Assembly (NCBI GenBank): GCA_041395445.1
Contig: JAWLAO010000003.1
Location: 428,980-492,979 of the forward strand
From: Gammaproteobacteria bacterium
Lineage (GTDB): Bacteria > Pseudomonadota > Gammaproteobacteria > Xanthomonadales > Marinicellaceae
Direction: 5' to 3'
Length of the DNA stretch: 64,000 nucleotides
A program made the translations under genes and the position numbers. Positions within the stretch are counted from its first letter, which is position 1, and each line of letters starts with the position of its first letter. The notes under the pieces were generated by a model that saw only the letters and a program-made list of their open reading frames with translations, had not been told where the DNA came from and ran no database searches. Shown piece by piece: positions 44,459 through 52,818 of this stretch.

Positions 44459-46152
44459 TGAGCACCGATATTCTTCTGCAAAATCCCAGTGAAGAGTCAG
44501 CCGGAACGCTGAACCAGCTCAAACTTCTAGCGGATTTATCTCAGGCTTTTGTGGAGTCACTCAACATGGATGAAACGCTGAATATTGCTGTTGAGAAAAT
44601 TTCTGATTACATGGATGCTGAGGCAGCTTCGGTTTTCCTTTACAACAAAGATAATAAAAAACTCGTCTGTCGTGCAAGTTTTGGACCGGTTGATATTAAA
44701 GGCATTGATGTCGATGTTCATGAAAGTATTGTTGGCAAAGCATTGAGCTCCGGGCAATGTCAACTCATCAAGGATGCCAAACAAGATGCGATGTATAATT
44801 GCAATGTCGATCAGTTAACAGGTTTTGAGACCAAATCGGTATTATGCACACCGTTAATTGTTGCCGGAAACAGTATCGGTGTTCTACAAGTTTTAAACAA
44901 GCAAACCGAAGTTTATTTTGATGAACGAGATCAGGATATTCTCAGATTATTGGCATCGCCGATTGCATTATCGATAAACAATGCCAGATTGACTTTAAGT
45001 TTAGTTGAACAGAATCGTCTGTTAAAAGAAATCACTTTAGCTCGTCGATTGCAACGCTCACTTTTACCGGCTCGGAAGAAACCACCTTTCCCGATTGTTG
45101 GCACGAATGTTCCGGCTTTTGAAGTGTCCGGGGACTTTTATGATTATTTTTCTCTTGGTGATGATTGTGTCGGATTTGTTGTTGGTGACGTTTCCGGAAA
45201 AGGTTTGGATGCATCAATGCTAATGGTTCGGGCCAGTAGCTTGTTGCGCTGGATTGGCAAAGACAGGCTTTCTCCGTCCAAATGGTTGCGAAAAGCCAAC
45301 CGAGAATTGTGCGAGAATGCATCAAGAGGAATGTTTGTCTGTGCCGCTGCCGGATATTTTTATCCAAAAGAAGATAAGGTGGTTTGGTCAAATGCAGGGT
45401 TACCACCGGCGATTCATAAGTGTTCAGAAACAGGAATTCATACATGGAAAGCAGAGGCGCCACCTTTGGGGATTGATGCGGATATGGAGTTTCCGGAACA
45501 ACAAACCATATTAGGAAAAGGAGGCTTGTACTTTCTCACGGATGGTCTAACCGATGCTAGGCTTGAGAATAATCAACAACTCGGAATAGATGGGTTAATT
45601 GATTACATCAGCACGATTCAGGCCGACTCTGCCGAAGTCAGGGTCGGTAAAATCATTACCTTCGTTCGCAGACAACAACTGCTTGATGATGCAACGCTAT
45701 TACTGATTGAAAAAAGGGATCATTTGCAGGAAAAATTCATTGACTCTATCAGTTTTGAAGCTGATCCGGCGAATTTAAAAATGGTTAGATCCAAAGTATC
45801 TGAAATCGTAGTTAACCTCGGTTTTAGCAAAGTAACCGAACAACAGTTGGTCCTTTGTATTGATGAAGCAGTCACCAATGTTTACCGACATGCCTACAAC
45901 AATGACTGTCAGGGAAAAGTGGATTTATCATTCAAACTTCAAAATAACACTCTGGTTTTCTATCTCAGAGACTATGCATCGTTGGTTTATGATAATTCAG
46001 TCAAGCCTCGTGACTTAACTCAAACTCGCCCCGGAGGACTGGGAATAAACATTATTGACAGCGTTATGGACTCTTGGGAGTTTGCCACTCCAAAAGATGG
46101 GTACGGAAACTTGTTGATAATGAAAAAAGAACTGGATTACTGTTGCTCTTGA
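44458..46152 (+). CDS. GAF-PP2C (SpoIIE) phosphatase with C-terminal anti-sigma-type ATPase domain
   Basis: 564 residues. GAF domain (about 25-180; AEAASVFLYNKDNKKLVCRA), linker helix (RLQRSLLPARKKPPFPI), SpoIIE/RsbU-type PP2C phosphatase (about 205-395; SGDFYDYFSLGDDCVGFVVG, VSGKGLDASMLM, LTDGLTDARLENN) and an RsbW/SpoIIAB-like HATPase (about 425-560; LVLCIDEAVTNVYRHAYNND, RPGGLGINIIDSVMD). Such proteins both dephosphorylate and phosphorylate anti-sigma-antagonists in partner-switch signalling. No STAS partner gene is near. Translationally coupled to pssA. Confidence 0.9.
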   Translation: MSTDILLQNPSEESAGTLNQLKLLADLSQAFVESLNMDETLNIAVEKISDYMDAEAASVFLYNKDNKKLVCRASFGPVDIKGIDVDVHESIVGKALSSGQCQLIKDAKQDAMYNCNVDQLTGFETKSVLCTPLIVAGNSIGVLQVLNKQTEVYFDERDQDILRLLASPIALSINNARLTLSLVEQNRLLKEITLARRLQRSLLPARKKPPFPIVGTNVPAFEVSGDFYDYFSLGDDCVGFVVGDVSGKGLDASMLMVRASSLLRWIGKDRLSPSKWLRKANRELCENASRGMFVCAAAGYFYPKEDKVVWSNAGLPPAIHKCSETGIHTWKAEAPPLGIDADMEFPEQQTILGKGGLYFLTDGLTDARLENNQQLGIDGLIDYISTIQADSAEVRVGKIITFVRRQQLLDDATLLLIEKRDHLQEKFIDSISFEADPANLKMVRSKVSEIVVNLGFSKVTEQQLVLCIDEAVTNVYRHAYNNDCQGKVDLSFKLQNNTLVFYLRDYASLVYDNSVKPRDLTQTRPGGLGINIIDSVMDSWEFATPKDGYGNLLIMKKELDYCCS

Positions 46153-46287
46153 GTTTCTGAGATAAAAACTTCCCGTTCTAATAATTTTACGAATCATCAT
46201 AGATTGAATTCAAAAATATATCAAGGTATTAAATTCCTATAAAAGCATAAAAAACCAATAAAAAGTATTTATAAATTCAAAAAATTC

Positions 46288-46316
46288 TTGCCATTTTAAA
46301 CACTTAACTGAATAAT
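46288..46316 (+). promoter_or_regulatory. Promoter of the spermidine operon
   Basis: TTGCCA (46288-46293) and AATAAT (46311-46316) with an exact 17-nt spacer, each 5 of 6 to the sigma-70 consensus. Transcription would begin near 46323, leaving a leader of about 140 nt before speD. Confidence 0.6.
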
Positions 46317-46330
46317 TCGCGAACTTTTTT

Positions 46331-46449
46331 TCACCGTAAAAAGGTGATTTCTATTTTTGGGGGAAACCCAGGAGGAATGCGGAAGAAAGATATATAATCT
46401 TCCGGCTTGTTTTTTTCATAGTAGCTTCTTTGTTGCTATGACGTTTTTT
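46331..46449 (+). promoter_or_regulatory. Structured leader of speD with tandem terminator-like hairpins
   Basis: Four stems in order: TCACC/GGTGA (46331-46347); TGGG/CCCA (46358-46370); CGGAAGA/TCTTCCG (46380-46386 with 46398-46404) followed by GCTTG and a T-run (46410-46416); and CATAGTAGC/GTTGCTATG (46417-46425 with 46432-46440, two wobble pairs) followed by ACGTTTTTTGG. The last two look like intrinsic terminators inside the 5' leader, so attenuation by polyamine or SAM level is plausible. The stretch 46153-46287 shows nothing else. No known riboswitch class is recognised. Confidence 0.55.
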
Positions 46450-46462
46450 GGAGTAGAATACC

Positions 46463-46957
46463 ATGTCAAAAAACAGAATCATCAATACAGTTCATGCTGT
46501 AGAAGAGTCTAAATCAAATCATTTTTTTAAAGAAAGTGCGGCTAAAACCTGGCCTCACCATCATCAAGTCATTGATGACAAACGTCTCGATCATTTTATC
46601 AAACGGAATGGCAAAGTTTATGCCGGCACACATATCATCGTTGATTTGTGGGGAGCCAGTCGTCTTGATGAATTGGAGCATATGGAAAACGCTATGAGAG
46701 AAGCGGTGGAACTTTCTAAAGCAACACTTTTACATATCCATCTTCATCATTTTTCTCCAAACGGAGGAATTTCGGGTGTTGCAGTTCTGGCAGAATCACA
46801 TATCAGTGTGCACACATGGCCGGAAACGAATTACGCAGCATTTGATGTATTTATGTGTGGTGATGCTGAGCCGGAGCAGGCTGTGTTTGTTTTTAACAAA
46901 TACTTTCAGCCTGAAAAATTCAACGTCAGAAATATCAGACGCGGAGAGGTTCAATGA
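46463..46957 (+). CDS. speD: S-adenosylmethionine decarboxylase proenzyme
   Basis: 164 residues, the small SpeD type. The self-cleavage site is LAESHISVHTWPE, with Ser112 becoming the pyruvoyl group after cutting between Glu111 and Ser112. His113 and Cys131 (FMCGDAE) fit the other catalytic positions, and HIHLHHFSPNGGISGVAVLA is family-typical. The product decarboxylated SAM donates aminopropyl groups to SpeE. An N-terminal extension of about 50 residues precedes the core. It overlaps speE by 4 bp. Confidence 0.93.
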   Translation: MSKNRIINTVHAVEESKSNHFFKESAAKTWPHHHQVIDDKRLDHFIKRNGKVYAGTHIIVDLWGASRLDELEHMENAMREAVELSKATLLHIHLHHFSPNGGISGVAVLAESHISVHTWPETNYAAFDVFMCGDAEPEQAVFVFNKYFQPEKFNVRNIRRGEVQ

Positions 46958-47814
46958 ACCAGCCCAAATACTTGGAAACATTATATCCAAGTTGGGGACA
47001 ACAATTTGTGATGAATGAGGTTCTGTTTGAATATCAGACAGAACATCAGCATTTGGTGATTTTTAAGAATCAGCAATGGGGAACAGTTATGGCTCTTGAC
47101 GGAGTCATACAAACCACTGAAAAAGATGAATTTATTTATCACGAAACGATGACACATGTTCCAATGCTATCTCATCCAAATCCACAAAAGGTACTTATCA
47201 TAGGCGGTGGTGACGGCGGAATTCTTCGTGAAGTTCTTAAACATAACTCTGTAGAACGAGTGGTTCAAGTTGAGATTGACTCGGCTGTGATTGATATGTG
47301 TAAGAAATACTTTCCGAATCATTCTCAAGGAGCTTATGATAATCCCAAAGTGGAGATTATCATTGATGACGGCTTGAATTTTGTTGCCAATTGTTCAGAG
47401 AAATTTGATGTGATTATCTCAGATTCCACAGATCCGATTGGACCAGGTGAATCTCTGTTTACCTCTGATTTTTACGATGGAGTTAGAAACTGTTTAAATC
47501 ATGAAGGTGTTTTTGTGGCGCAAAATGGTGTGTCTTTCATGCAATTGGATGAGGTGAAAACAACCAAAAAAAGATTAGGAAGTTATTTCGATGAAGTGAC
47601 TTTTTATTCGGCATCCATTCCAACTTATGTTGGTGGAATTATGACATTTGCATGGGCAACAAATAACTCAGATCTGAGAAAAATTACCTTGCAGGAAATT
47701 GAAAGCCGATTTGAGAGATCAGAATTGAATTGCAAATATTACAATCCTTCAATTCATTTTGGAAGTTTTGCGTTACCACAATATATTCATCGGGCTTTGG
47801 AGGTGAAATCATGA
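46954..47814 (+). CDS. speE: Spermidine synthase
   Basis: 286 residues. Family signatures: EYQTEHQHLVIFKNQQWG, DGVIQTTEKDEFIYHE, VLIIGGGDGGILREVLKH (nucleotide-binding GGGDGG), VEIDSAVIDMCKKYFP and DVIISDSTDPIGPGESLF with the catalytic Asp. It moves the aminopropyl group from decarboxylated SAM to putrescine. Starts within the end of speD and overlaps the next gene (ATGA), so all three genes form a coupled operon. Confidence 0.95.
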   Translation: MNQPKYLETLYPSWGQQFVMNEVLFEYQTEHQHLVIFKNQQWGTVMALDGVIQTTEKDEFIYHETMTHVPMLSHPNPQKVLIIGGGDGGILREVLKHNSVERVVQVEIDSAVIDMCKKYFPNHSQGAYDNPKVEIIIDDGLNFVANCSEKFDVIISDSTDPIGPGESLFTSDFYDGVRNCLNHEGVFVAQNGVSFMQLDEVKTTKKRLGSYFDEVTFYSASIPTYVGGIMTFAWATNNSDLRKITLQEIESRFERSELNCKYYNPSIHFGSFALPQYIHRALEVKS

Positions 47815-48980
47815 CAATCGAACTCCAATTTGCAACTCAAGAAAAAATTTCAACAGTTTTCTCTGGTGATGATGAAAAACAGCAATTATTGGGTTTGGCA
47901 AAAACTCACGGGACACCCTTGTTTGTTATTCGTGAAAATAAACTGATTAAACAGTATCAAGCGATTAAAAAAGCCCTACCAAATGTAACAATGCATTATG
48001 CTATCAAGGCATTGGCAGATAAAAATGTATTGAAAAGTCTGAATTCTCAAGGTTGTAGTTTTGATATTGCGACCAATGGAGAAATTGAGCTGTTGAAAGA
48101 ATGTGACATTAAGGCGAATAAGTGCATTCATACTCATCCAATAAAAAAACACGAAGATATACAAGGGGCTTTAGATTACGGTTGCAATATTTTTGTCGTT
48201 GATAATATGATTGAGTTGGAAAAATTTTCAGCTTATAAGGATGTCGCAGAAATTATTATCAGAATCAAATTCAGCAATCATTCTGCAGTCGTTGACTTGG
48301 GTAAGAAGTTTGGTTGTGAAATCCATGACTTAGAATTGATGATTGAAAAAGCCAATGAACTTGGTATAAAGGTTGTTGGTTTGTCTTTTCATATTGGTTC
48401 GCAAACTGTTTTTCCTACTGCACATGGAGAGGCAGTGAAACACAGTATTCAATTATTGAAAAAATTTAATCAAGTCGACTGGAAAATACTGGATATCGGT
48501 GGTGGTTTCCCCATAGAATACGACTCTTCGGTACTGGATATATATTCTTACTGTGAACCTGTCAGAGAAGCTCTGAAATTAGTTCCAAAGAATATCAGAG
48601 TTATTGCTGAACCGGGAAGATATTTGGTTGGTCCGATTGCTCAACATGTTATTTCAATTGTGGGCAAATCGAAAAGAGATGACAAGGTTTGGTATTATGC
48701 TGATGATGGTTTGTATGGTGCATTTAGCGGACAGTTGTTTGATCATGCAAAGTATCCATTGACAGTACTGAATGATAACTATGATAACGATGTTCATTAT
48801 CCCAGTGTGGTTGCAGGACCAACATGCGATAGTATTGATGTTATAGATGAAGAAATAATGTTACCGGATTTGCAAGTTGGGGATTTATTACTGGCTGAAC
48901 AAATTGGTGCATATTCGGTGGCTTCTTCTACAGAGTTCAATCTTTGTAAAAGACCAAAAACGGTTTTTATTGAAAAATAA
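47811..48980 (+). CDS. Ornithine (or lysine) decarboxylase, alanine-racemase fold
   Basis: 389 residues from ATG 47811, which overlaps the speE stop; the frame is open further upstream but that reads through speE. Fold-type III PLP enzyme: Lys66 in TMHYAIKALAD binds PLP, SFHIGSQ, DIGGGFPIEY, and AEPGRYLVGP for the phosphate. GPTCDSIDVI carries the active-site Cys of eukaryote-type ODCs. In an operon with speD and speE, the natural role is putrescine supply from ornithine. Lysine activity cannot be excluded. Confidence 0.87.
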   Translation: MTIELQFATQEKISTVFSGDDEKQQLLGLAKTHGTPLFVIRENKLIKQYQAIKKALPNVTMHYAIKALADKNVLKSLNSQGCSFDIATNGEIELLKECDIKANKCIHTHPIKKHEDIQGALDYGCNIFVVDNMIELEKFSAYKDVAEIIIRIKFSNHSAVVDLGKKFGCEIHDLELMIEKANELGIKVVGLSFHIGSQTVFPTAHGEAVKHSIQLLKKFNQVDWKILDIGGGFPIEYDSSVLDIYSYCEPVREALKLVPKNIRVIAEPGRYLVGPIAQHVISIVGKSKRDDKVWYYADDGLYGAFSGQLFDHAKYPLTVLNDNYDNDVHYPSVVAGPTCDSIDVIDEEIMLPDLQVGDLLLAEQIGAYSVASSTEFNLCKRPKTVFIEK

Positions 48981-49016
48981 AAACATTTTTCTTTCTTGAT
49001 TTCTTTGGGAGGATGC

Positions 49017-49205
49017 ATGAAGGAAGAAAATTTAATTGTATTTCAGTGTGCTTGTTGTGATTTCAAATTCAAAAAAACACTGGAATGGCTGGAAAATAAA
49101 GAGAGTCTTCGTTGTTCCTGTGGGGAGCAGCTGGATATTGATGAATTATTGTTCGAAATTTATACCAGCCCCGACGAAAAAAAATATATTATTTACCAGA
49201 AGTAA
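49017..49205 (+). CDS. Small zinc-finger-like protein, unknown
   Basis: 62 residues from ATG 49017, with ribosome site GGGAGG at 49008-49013. Cys arrangement CACC near residue 12 and RCSCGEQ near residue 37 fits a small zinc ribbon. Acidic C-terminal half. It lies 36 bp after the decarboxylase, possibly the last gene of the spermidine operon. I do not recognise the family. Confidence 0.55.
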   Translation: MKEENLIVFQCACCDFKFKKTLEWLENKESLRCSCGEQLDIDELLFEIYTSPDEKKYIIYQK

Positions 49206-49213
49206 TTTATCAA

Positions 49214-49255
49214 ACGTTAAACGGCACGGTTGTTTATGACAGTGCCGTTTAACGT
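49214..49255 (+). terminator. 14-bp inverted repeat after the spermidine operon
   Basis: ACGTTAAACGGCAC (49214-49227) and GTGCCGTTTAACGT (49242-49255) pair perfectly around a 14-base loop. It lies at the end of the spermidine operon. There is no immediate T-run (AGTATTATCAATTT follows), so it is either a Rho-type or processing hairpin or a protein site. Confidence 0.5.
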
Positions 49256-49325
49256 AGTATTATCAATTTCTAAGTTTTTTTTATATTCGAATCAGTCTTT
49301 ATTTGAAAGGTTGAATTGTTTGCCC

Positions 49326-49353
49326 TTGGCAAAAAATTCAGTTAATCTATAGC
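49326..49353 (+). promoter_or_regulatory. Candidate radA promoter
   Basis: TTGGCA (49326-49331) and TATAGC (49348-49353) with 16-nt spacer, about 20 bp before the radA ATG. The short distance to the start codon is a weak point. Confidence 0.35.
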
Positions 49354-49373
49354 TTAACAATAGGGAAAGATTC

Positions 49374-50744
49374 ATGGCAAAAAACAAAACACAATATATC
49401 TGTACGCAGTGCTCATCCATACATAACAAATGGGCCGGTCAATGCTCGGATTGCGGAGAGTGGAATTGTTTGGAAGAAACAGTTATTCAAGCATTAAGCA
49501 GTCCTAAAACCTCAAGATTCAGCACCTACGCAGGCGATGCCGGTGGGAAAAAAATTCAAAAACTGGGATCTGTCAAATTTCAGGAAAATATTCGCACCAG
49601 CACGAAAATTCGAGAACTGGACAGAGTTTTGGGTGGAGGTTTAGTTCATGGTTCAGTGGTGTTAATCGGTGGTGATCCGGGGATAGGAAAATCAACACTG
49701 ATGTTGCAAGTCACCGCTACCATGCCGGAGAGTTTGAAAACCTTGTATGTGACTGGTGAAGAATCTTTATCACAAATCAGTATGCGTGCCCAAAGATTGG
49801 GTCTCAGTGCGACCGATTTGGATTGTATGGCTGAAACTTCGGTCGAGCAAATTATTAATCAGGCACTCACTCATAAGCCACATCTCATGGTGATTGATTC
49901 CATTCAAACGCTTTATACCGAGAATCTCAGCTCGATTCCCGGTTCTATATCACAGGTGAAAGAATGCGCCGCTCAGTTGGTTCGTTTTGCCAAGCAGAAT
50001 AATACATCAATCATTTTTGTTGGTCATGTCACCAAAGAGGGTGGAATCGCAGGACCGAGAGTCTTAGAACACATGGTAGATACAGTTTTGTATTTTGAAA
50101 GTGATGGTAATAGTCGTTATCGGGTTCTCAGAGCACTAAAAAACCGCTTTGGAGCCGTCAATGAAATTGGTGTTTTTGCGATGACGGAAAAAGGCGTGCA
50201 GGAAGTTGAAAATCCATCAGCAATTTTTCTTACCGAGCACGAGTCTGGAAAACCGGGAAGTGTAGTGATGGTCGCTCGAGAAGGAACCCGACCATTACTG
50301 GTTGAGGTTCAGGCACTGGCTGATCAAAGTCCTTTAGGCAACCCTAGAAGACTGACAGTTGGACTCGATCATAACCGCTTGGCAATGTTGTTAGCAGTTT
50401 TACATCGAATGTGTCATTTACCAATTCACGACCATGATATTTTTATGAATGTGGTTGGTGGTATCAAAGTGACTGAAACCGCAGCTGATCTGGCAATTGT
50501 TATGGCAGTGGTTTCGAGTTTTAGAAATCGTTATTTACCGAAAGGAACGGTCGTCTTCGGTGAAATAGGTTTAACCGGTGAAATCAGACCTGTATTTAAC
50601 GGAGAAGACCGATTGAAAGAAGCAGCCAATCATGGTTTTAAACATGCAATTGTTCCTAAAGGTAACATCGGTGGCTGGACTAAAAATTTAAAAATAAAAG
50701 TCACAGCAGTGGATAATATCAGCCAAATTCTGGATTATATCTGA
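49374..50744 (+). CDS. radA: RadA, DNA repair branch-migration helicase
   Basis: 456 residues, the standard length. N-terminal C4 zinc finger (Cys10, 13, 24, 27), RecA-like ATPase with Walker A GGDPGIGKST (99-108), the RadA-specific KNRFG motif (ALKNRFGAVNE, near 252), and a C-terminal Lon-protease-like domain (about 280-450; MNVVGGIKVTETAADLAIVM, GEIGLTGEIRP). It drives branch migration of recombination intermediates. It overlaps the next gene by one base. Confidence 0.96.
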   Translation: MAKNKTQYICTQCSSIHNKWAGQCSDCGEWNCLEETVIQALSSPKTSRFSTYAGDAGGKKIQKLGSVKFQENIRTSTKIRELDRVLGGGLVHGSVVLIGGDPGIGKSTLMLQVTATMPESLKTLYVTGEESLSQISMRAQRLGLSATDLDCMAETSVEQIINQALTHKPHLMVIDSIQTLYTENLSSIPGSISQVKECAAQLVRFAKQNNTSIIFVGHVTKEGGIAGPRVLEHMVDTVLYFESDGNSRYRVLRALKNRFGAVNEIGVFAMTEKGVQEVENPSAIFLTEHESGKPGSVVMVAREGTRPLLVEVQALADQSPLGNPRRLTVGLDHNRLAMLLAVLHRMCHLPIHDHDIFMNVVGGIKVTETAADLAIVMAVVSSFRNRYLPKGTVVFGEIGLTGEIRPVFNGEDRLKEAANHGFKHAIVPKGNIGGWTKNLKIKVTAVDNISQILDYI

Positions 50745-51280
50745 TGCAGGAAAAATTGCAGAACGAGCGCATTGTTCTCCAAAGATTCAAATTTGGTGAT
50801 GAGCAATTGATTTATCAGGCGATTAAAAACTCTTACAATGAAATATCACCTTGGCTGGACTGGTTGACACCTCATTACAGCATCAAAAATGCCGGAGATT
50901 TTGTCCGTTTTCAGGTGCAGAATTGGAATGAAGATGTTGAATACACATACACGATAAGAAACAGAAACAATGACTTCATCGGTGTCATTGGTTTGCATGT
51001 TTTTGACAATAACAATGATGTTGCCAGTATTGGTTATTGGGTTGACAGTAGATACACTCGCAAGGGATTTTGTTCGGATGCGGTTCAATTGTTGGTTCAA
51101 AATGCTATGCCGCAGCTAAATTTAATCCGCGTCGAAATTATTGTGGCTTTGAATAATCACGCCAGCCAAAGAGTTGCAGAAAAAGCGGGTGCTTGTTTTG
51201 AAGCGATATTAAAAAACCGCATACGAATTCGTGGATTACCTGTTGATGCCAAAGTTTTTGCGTTTACAAATCCAGCTTGA
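50744..51280 (+). CDS. GNAT acetyltransferase, RimJ/RimL-like
   Basis: 178 residues. Acetyl-CoA fold with LQRFKFGDEQLIYQAIKNSY at the start, FIGVIGLHVFDNNNDVASIG, the YWVDSRYTRKGFCSDAVQLL pyrophosphate loop region, and NHASQRVAEKAGACFEAILK near the end. This pattern is RimJ/RimL/YdaF-like N-acetyltransferase; the target (ribosomal protein or small amine) is unknown. Start overlaps the radA stop; its stop region overlaps the convergent PD40 gene by 17 bp. Confidence 0.85.
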   Translation: MQEKLQNERIVLQRFKFGDEQLIYQAIKNSYNEISPWLDWLTPHYSIKNAGDFVRFQVQNWNEDVEYTYTIRNRNNDFIGVIGLHVFDNNNDVASIGYWVDSRYTRKGFCSDAVQLLVQNAMPQLNLIRVEIIVALNNHASQRVAEKAGACFEAILKNRIRIRGLPVDAKVFAFTNPA

Positions 51281-52166
51281 CTTGATAAATTCGGCTCAAG
51301 CCATTCTCTATTGAGTTAAAAGTTTGTAATAATTGTCCAATGTTGATGAATTCGGTCTTGTCAAAATTCTTCCTGCGACTGGTGAAATATAATACCTGAT
51401 TCTCTTCATCAACAAACGGACAGTAGTCCATCTGCATTGAGTTCACTTTATTACTCAGATTTATTGCTTGACTCCAATTGCCGTCAGAATCCTTCCTGGA
51501 AATATATAAATCGCCACTACCCAGACTATCGGCACGTTTATATGCACCAAAAATCAGATATCTTTCATCTTTGGAAACATAGGCATTATACTCATCGCCA
51601 TCGGTATTGATTTCTGAACCCAAAGAATAAGATTTTTGGAAAACTCCATCTTTAAACTCGCTGAAATAAATATCATCCTTGCCTTTGGAATCCGATTTAT
51701 TTGCGGTGAAATATAAATTCCCGGACTTCGTCAGCGAAGGATAAAACTCATTTCCTTCAGAGTTGACTTGCGAGCCTAAATTTTCCGGTTGCGACCAAGC
51801 AGATGTTAAATCTTTTCTTGATACAACCCAAAGATCATAGTCTTTATCATTGTCATTATCATTTTCAGGTCGGTTGGAAGCAAAATACAAACTCAATCCA
51901 TCATGAGTGATAAAAGGCTCTAAATCGTGATATTTTCCCGAAAATGAAGCGACTTGAGGATTTCTCCAGGCATCATTGTTTTTTTCAACTTGAACAATCA
52001 CCGAAAGGTCACCCAAAGGACTTTGAGCCGAAAACCATGCTTGATTCTGAAAAACAGTGAAATCCCTAATATTGGTGAATTGTTGAGAGAGTTCAGGAAG
52101 CACAGGCAAAACCTGTGCTTGAGCGTGTAAAAAAATCGAAGTGATAAGTAAAAATAAATATTTCAT
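51264..52166 (-). CDS. Periplasmic PD40 (WD40-like beta-propeller) protein
   Basis: 300 residues with a signal peptide (MKYLFLLITSIFLHAQAQ). At least four TolB/PD40 blades: LEPFITHDGLSLYFASNRPE, NEFYPSLTKSGNLYFTANKS, DEYNAYVSKDERYLIFGAYK and MDYCPFVDEENQVLYFTSRR. Similar propellers occur as periplasmic or outer-surface binding proteins, often next to OmpA domains; none is present here. No catalytic motif is seen. Monocistronic on the minus strand. Confidence 0.8.
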   Translation of the reverse strand: MKYLFLLITSIFLHAQAQVLPVLPELSQQFTNIRDFTVFQNQAWFSAQSPLGDLSVIVQVEKNNDAWRNPQVASFSGKYHDLEPFITHDGLSLYFASNRPENDNDNDKDYDLWVVSRKDLTSAWSQPENLGSQVNSEGNEFYPSLTKSGNLYFTANKSDSKGKDDIYFSEFKDGVFQKSYSLGSEINTDGDEYNAYVSKDERYLIFGAYKRADSLGSGDLYISRKDSDGNWSQAINLSNKVNSMQMDYCPFVDEENQVLYFTSRRKNFDKTEFINIGQLLQTFNSIENGLSRIYQVKLDL

Positions 52167-52202
52167 ACACTTATAACTTTTTAACGGGATAAAAGTTACA
52201 GA

Positions 52203-52751
52203 TTATTTAGAAACAACCACCATTGCCGGTCTGACTAGGCGGCCATTGAGAATATAACCTTTCTGGAAAACATCAACAACCGTGTTGGGTTCTAATTCCG
52301 GATTTGGAATTTGAGTCATGGCTTCATGAAATTCCGGGTTGAATTTTTCACCGGCAGGATTGATGACTTCGACACCGTTTTCCTTGAGGACTTTTAACAA
52401 GACTTTTTGTGTCATTTCTGTCCCTTCAATCATTTGTTCGGCAGTCACTTCGCAATTGTCATCTTTACCAACTTCAAGTGCTTTATCCATGCTATCAGCC
52501 ACCGGAATCAAAGCTTTGGCAAATTTATCCAGTGAATATTTACGCAGGTTATCCAACTCGCGTTCGTTGCGTTTGCGCATGTTCTCCATTTCCGCATGCA
52601 TACGTACCAGTTCTTCTTTGAGTTTTTCAATTTCGCTATTGACTTCGGCAACATCCTCAGCTTCTTTTTCTTCTGCCTGCTGAAGTTCTTCCTTGAGTTC
52701 TTCCACTTCTTGTTCTAATTCAACATCTTTTTTTTCAGTTTCTTCAGTCAT
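52203..52751 (-). CDS. grpE: GrpE, nucleotide exchange factor of DnaK
   Basis: 182 residues from ATG 52751 (MTEETEKKDVELEQ); the frame runs on to 52841 but that would overlap recN and adds non-GrpE sequence. Long acidic coiled coil (about 10-85, ending RMHAEMENMRKRNERELDNL), then the beta domain with FNPEFHEAMTQIPNPELEPN and VVDVFQKGYILNGRLVRPAM. It releases ADP from DnaK. The 67-bp divergent gap to recN shows no obvious sigma-32 promoter. Confidence 0.94.
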   Translation of the reverse strand: MTEETEKKDVELEQEVEELKEELQQAEEKEAEDVAEVNSEIEKLKEELVRMHAEMENMRKRNERELDNLRKYSLDKFAKALIPVADSMDKALEVGKDDNCEVTAEQMIEGTEMTQKVLLKVLKENGVEVINPAGEKFNPEFHEAMTQIPNPELEPNTVVDVFQKGYILNGRLVRPAMVVVSK

Positions 52752-52818
52752 ATTGGTAATTCTCATAAATACAGATACAATAACACAGCGTAATATAATG
52801 TCCGTATGATATTTTTCA

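Noticed and set aside
45032..45463. Long antisense frame inside the GAF-PP2C gene
   Set aside because: Translation resembles no family and lies within conserved phosphatase motifs of the sense gene.
46370..46397. Possible leader peptide MRKKDI with AGGAGG just upstream in the speD leader
   Set aside because: Only one base separates AGGAGG from the ATG, too short for normal initiation, and the codons overlap the hairpin arm.
52752..52818. LexA box or sigma-32 promoter in the grpE/recN gap
   Set aside because: Neither CTGT-N8-ACAG nor a CTTGAA/CCCCAT pair can be seen.
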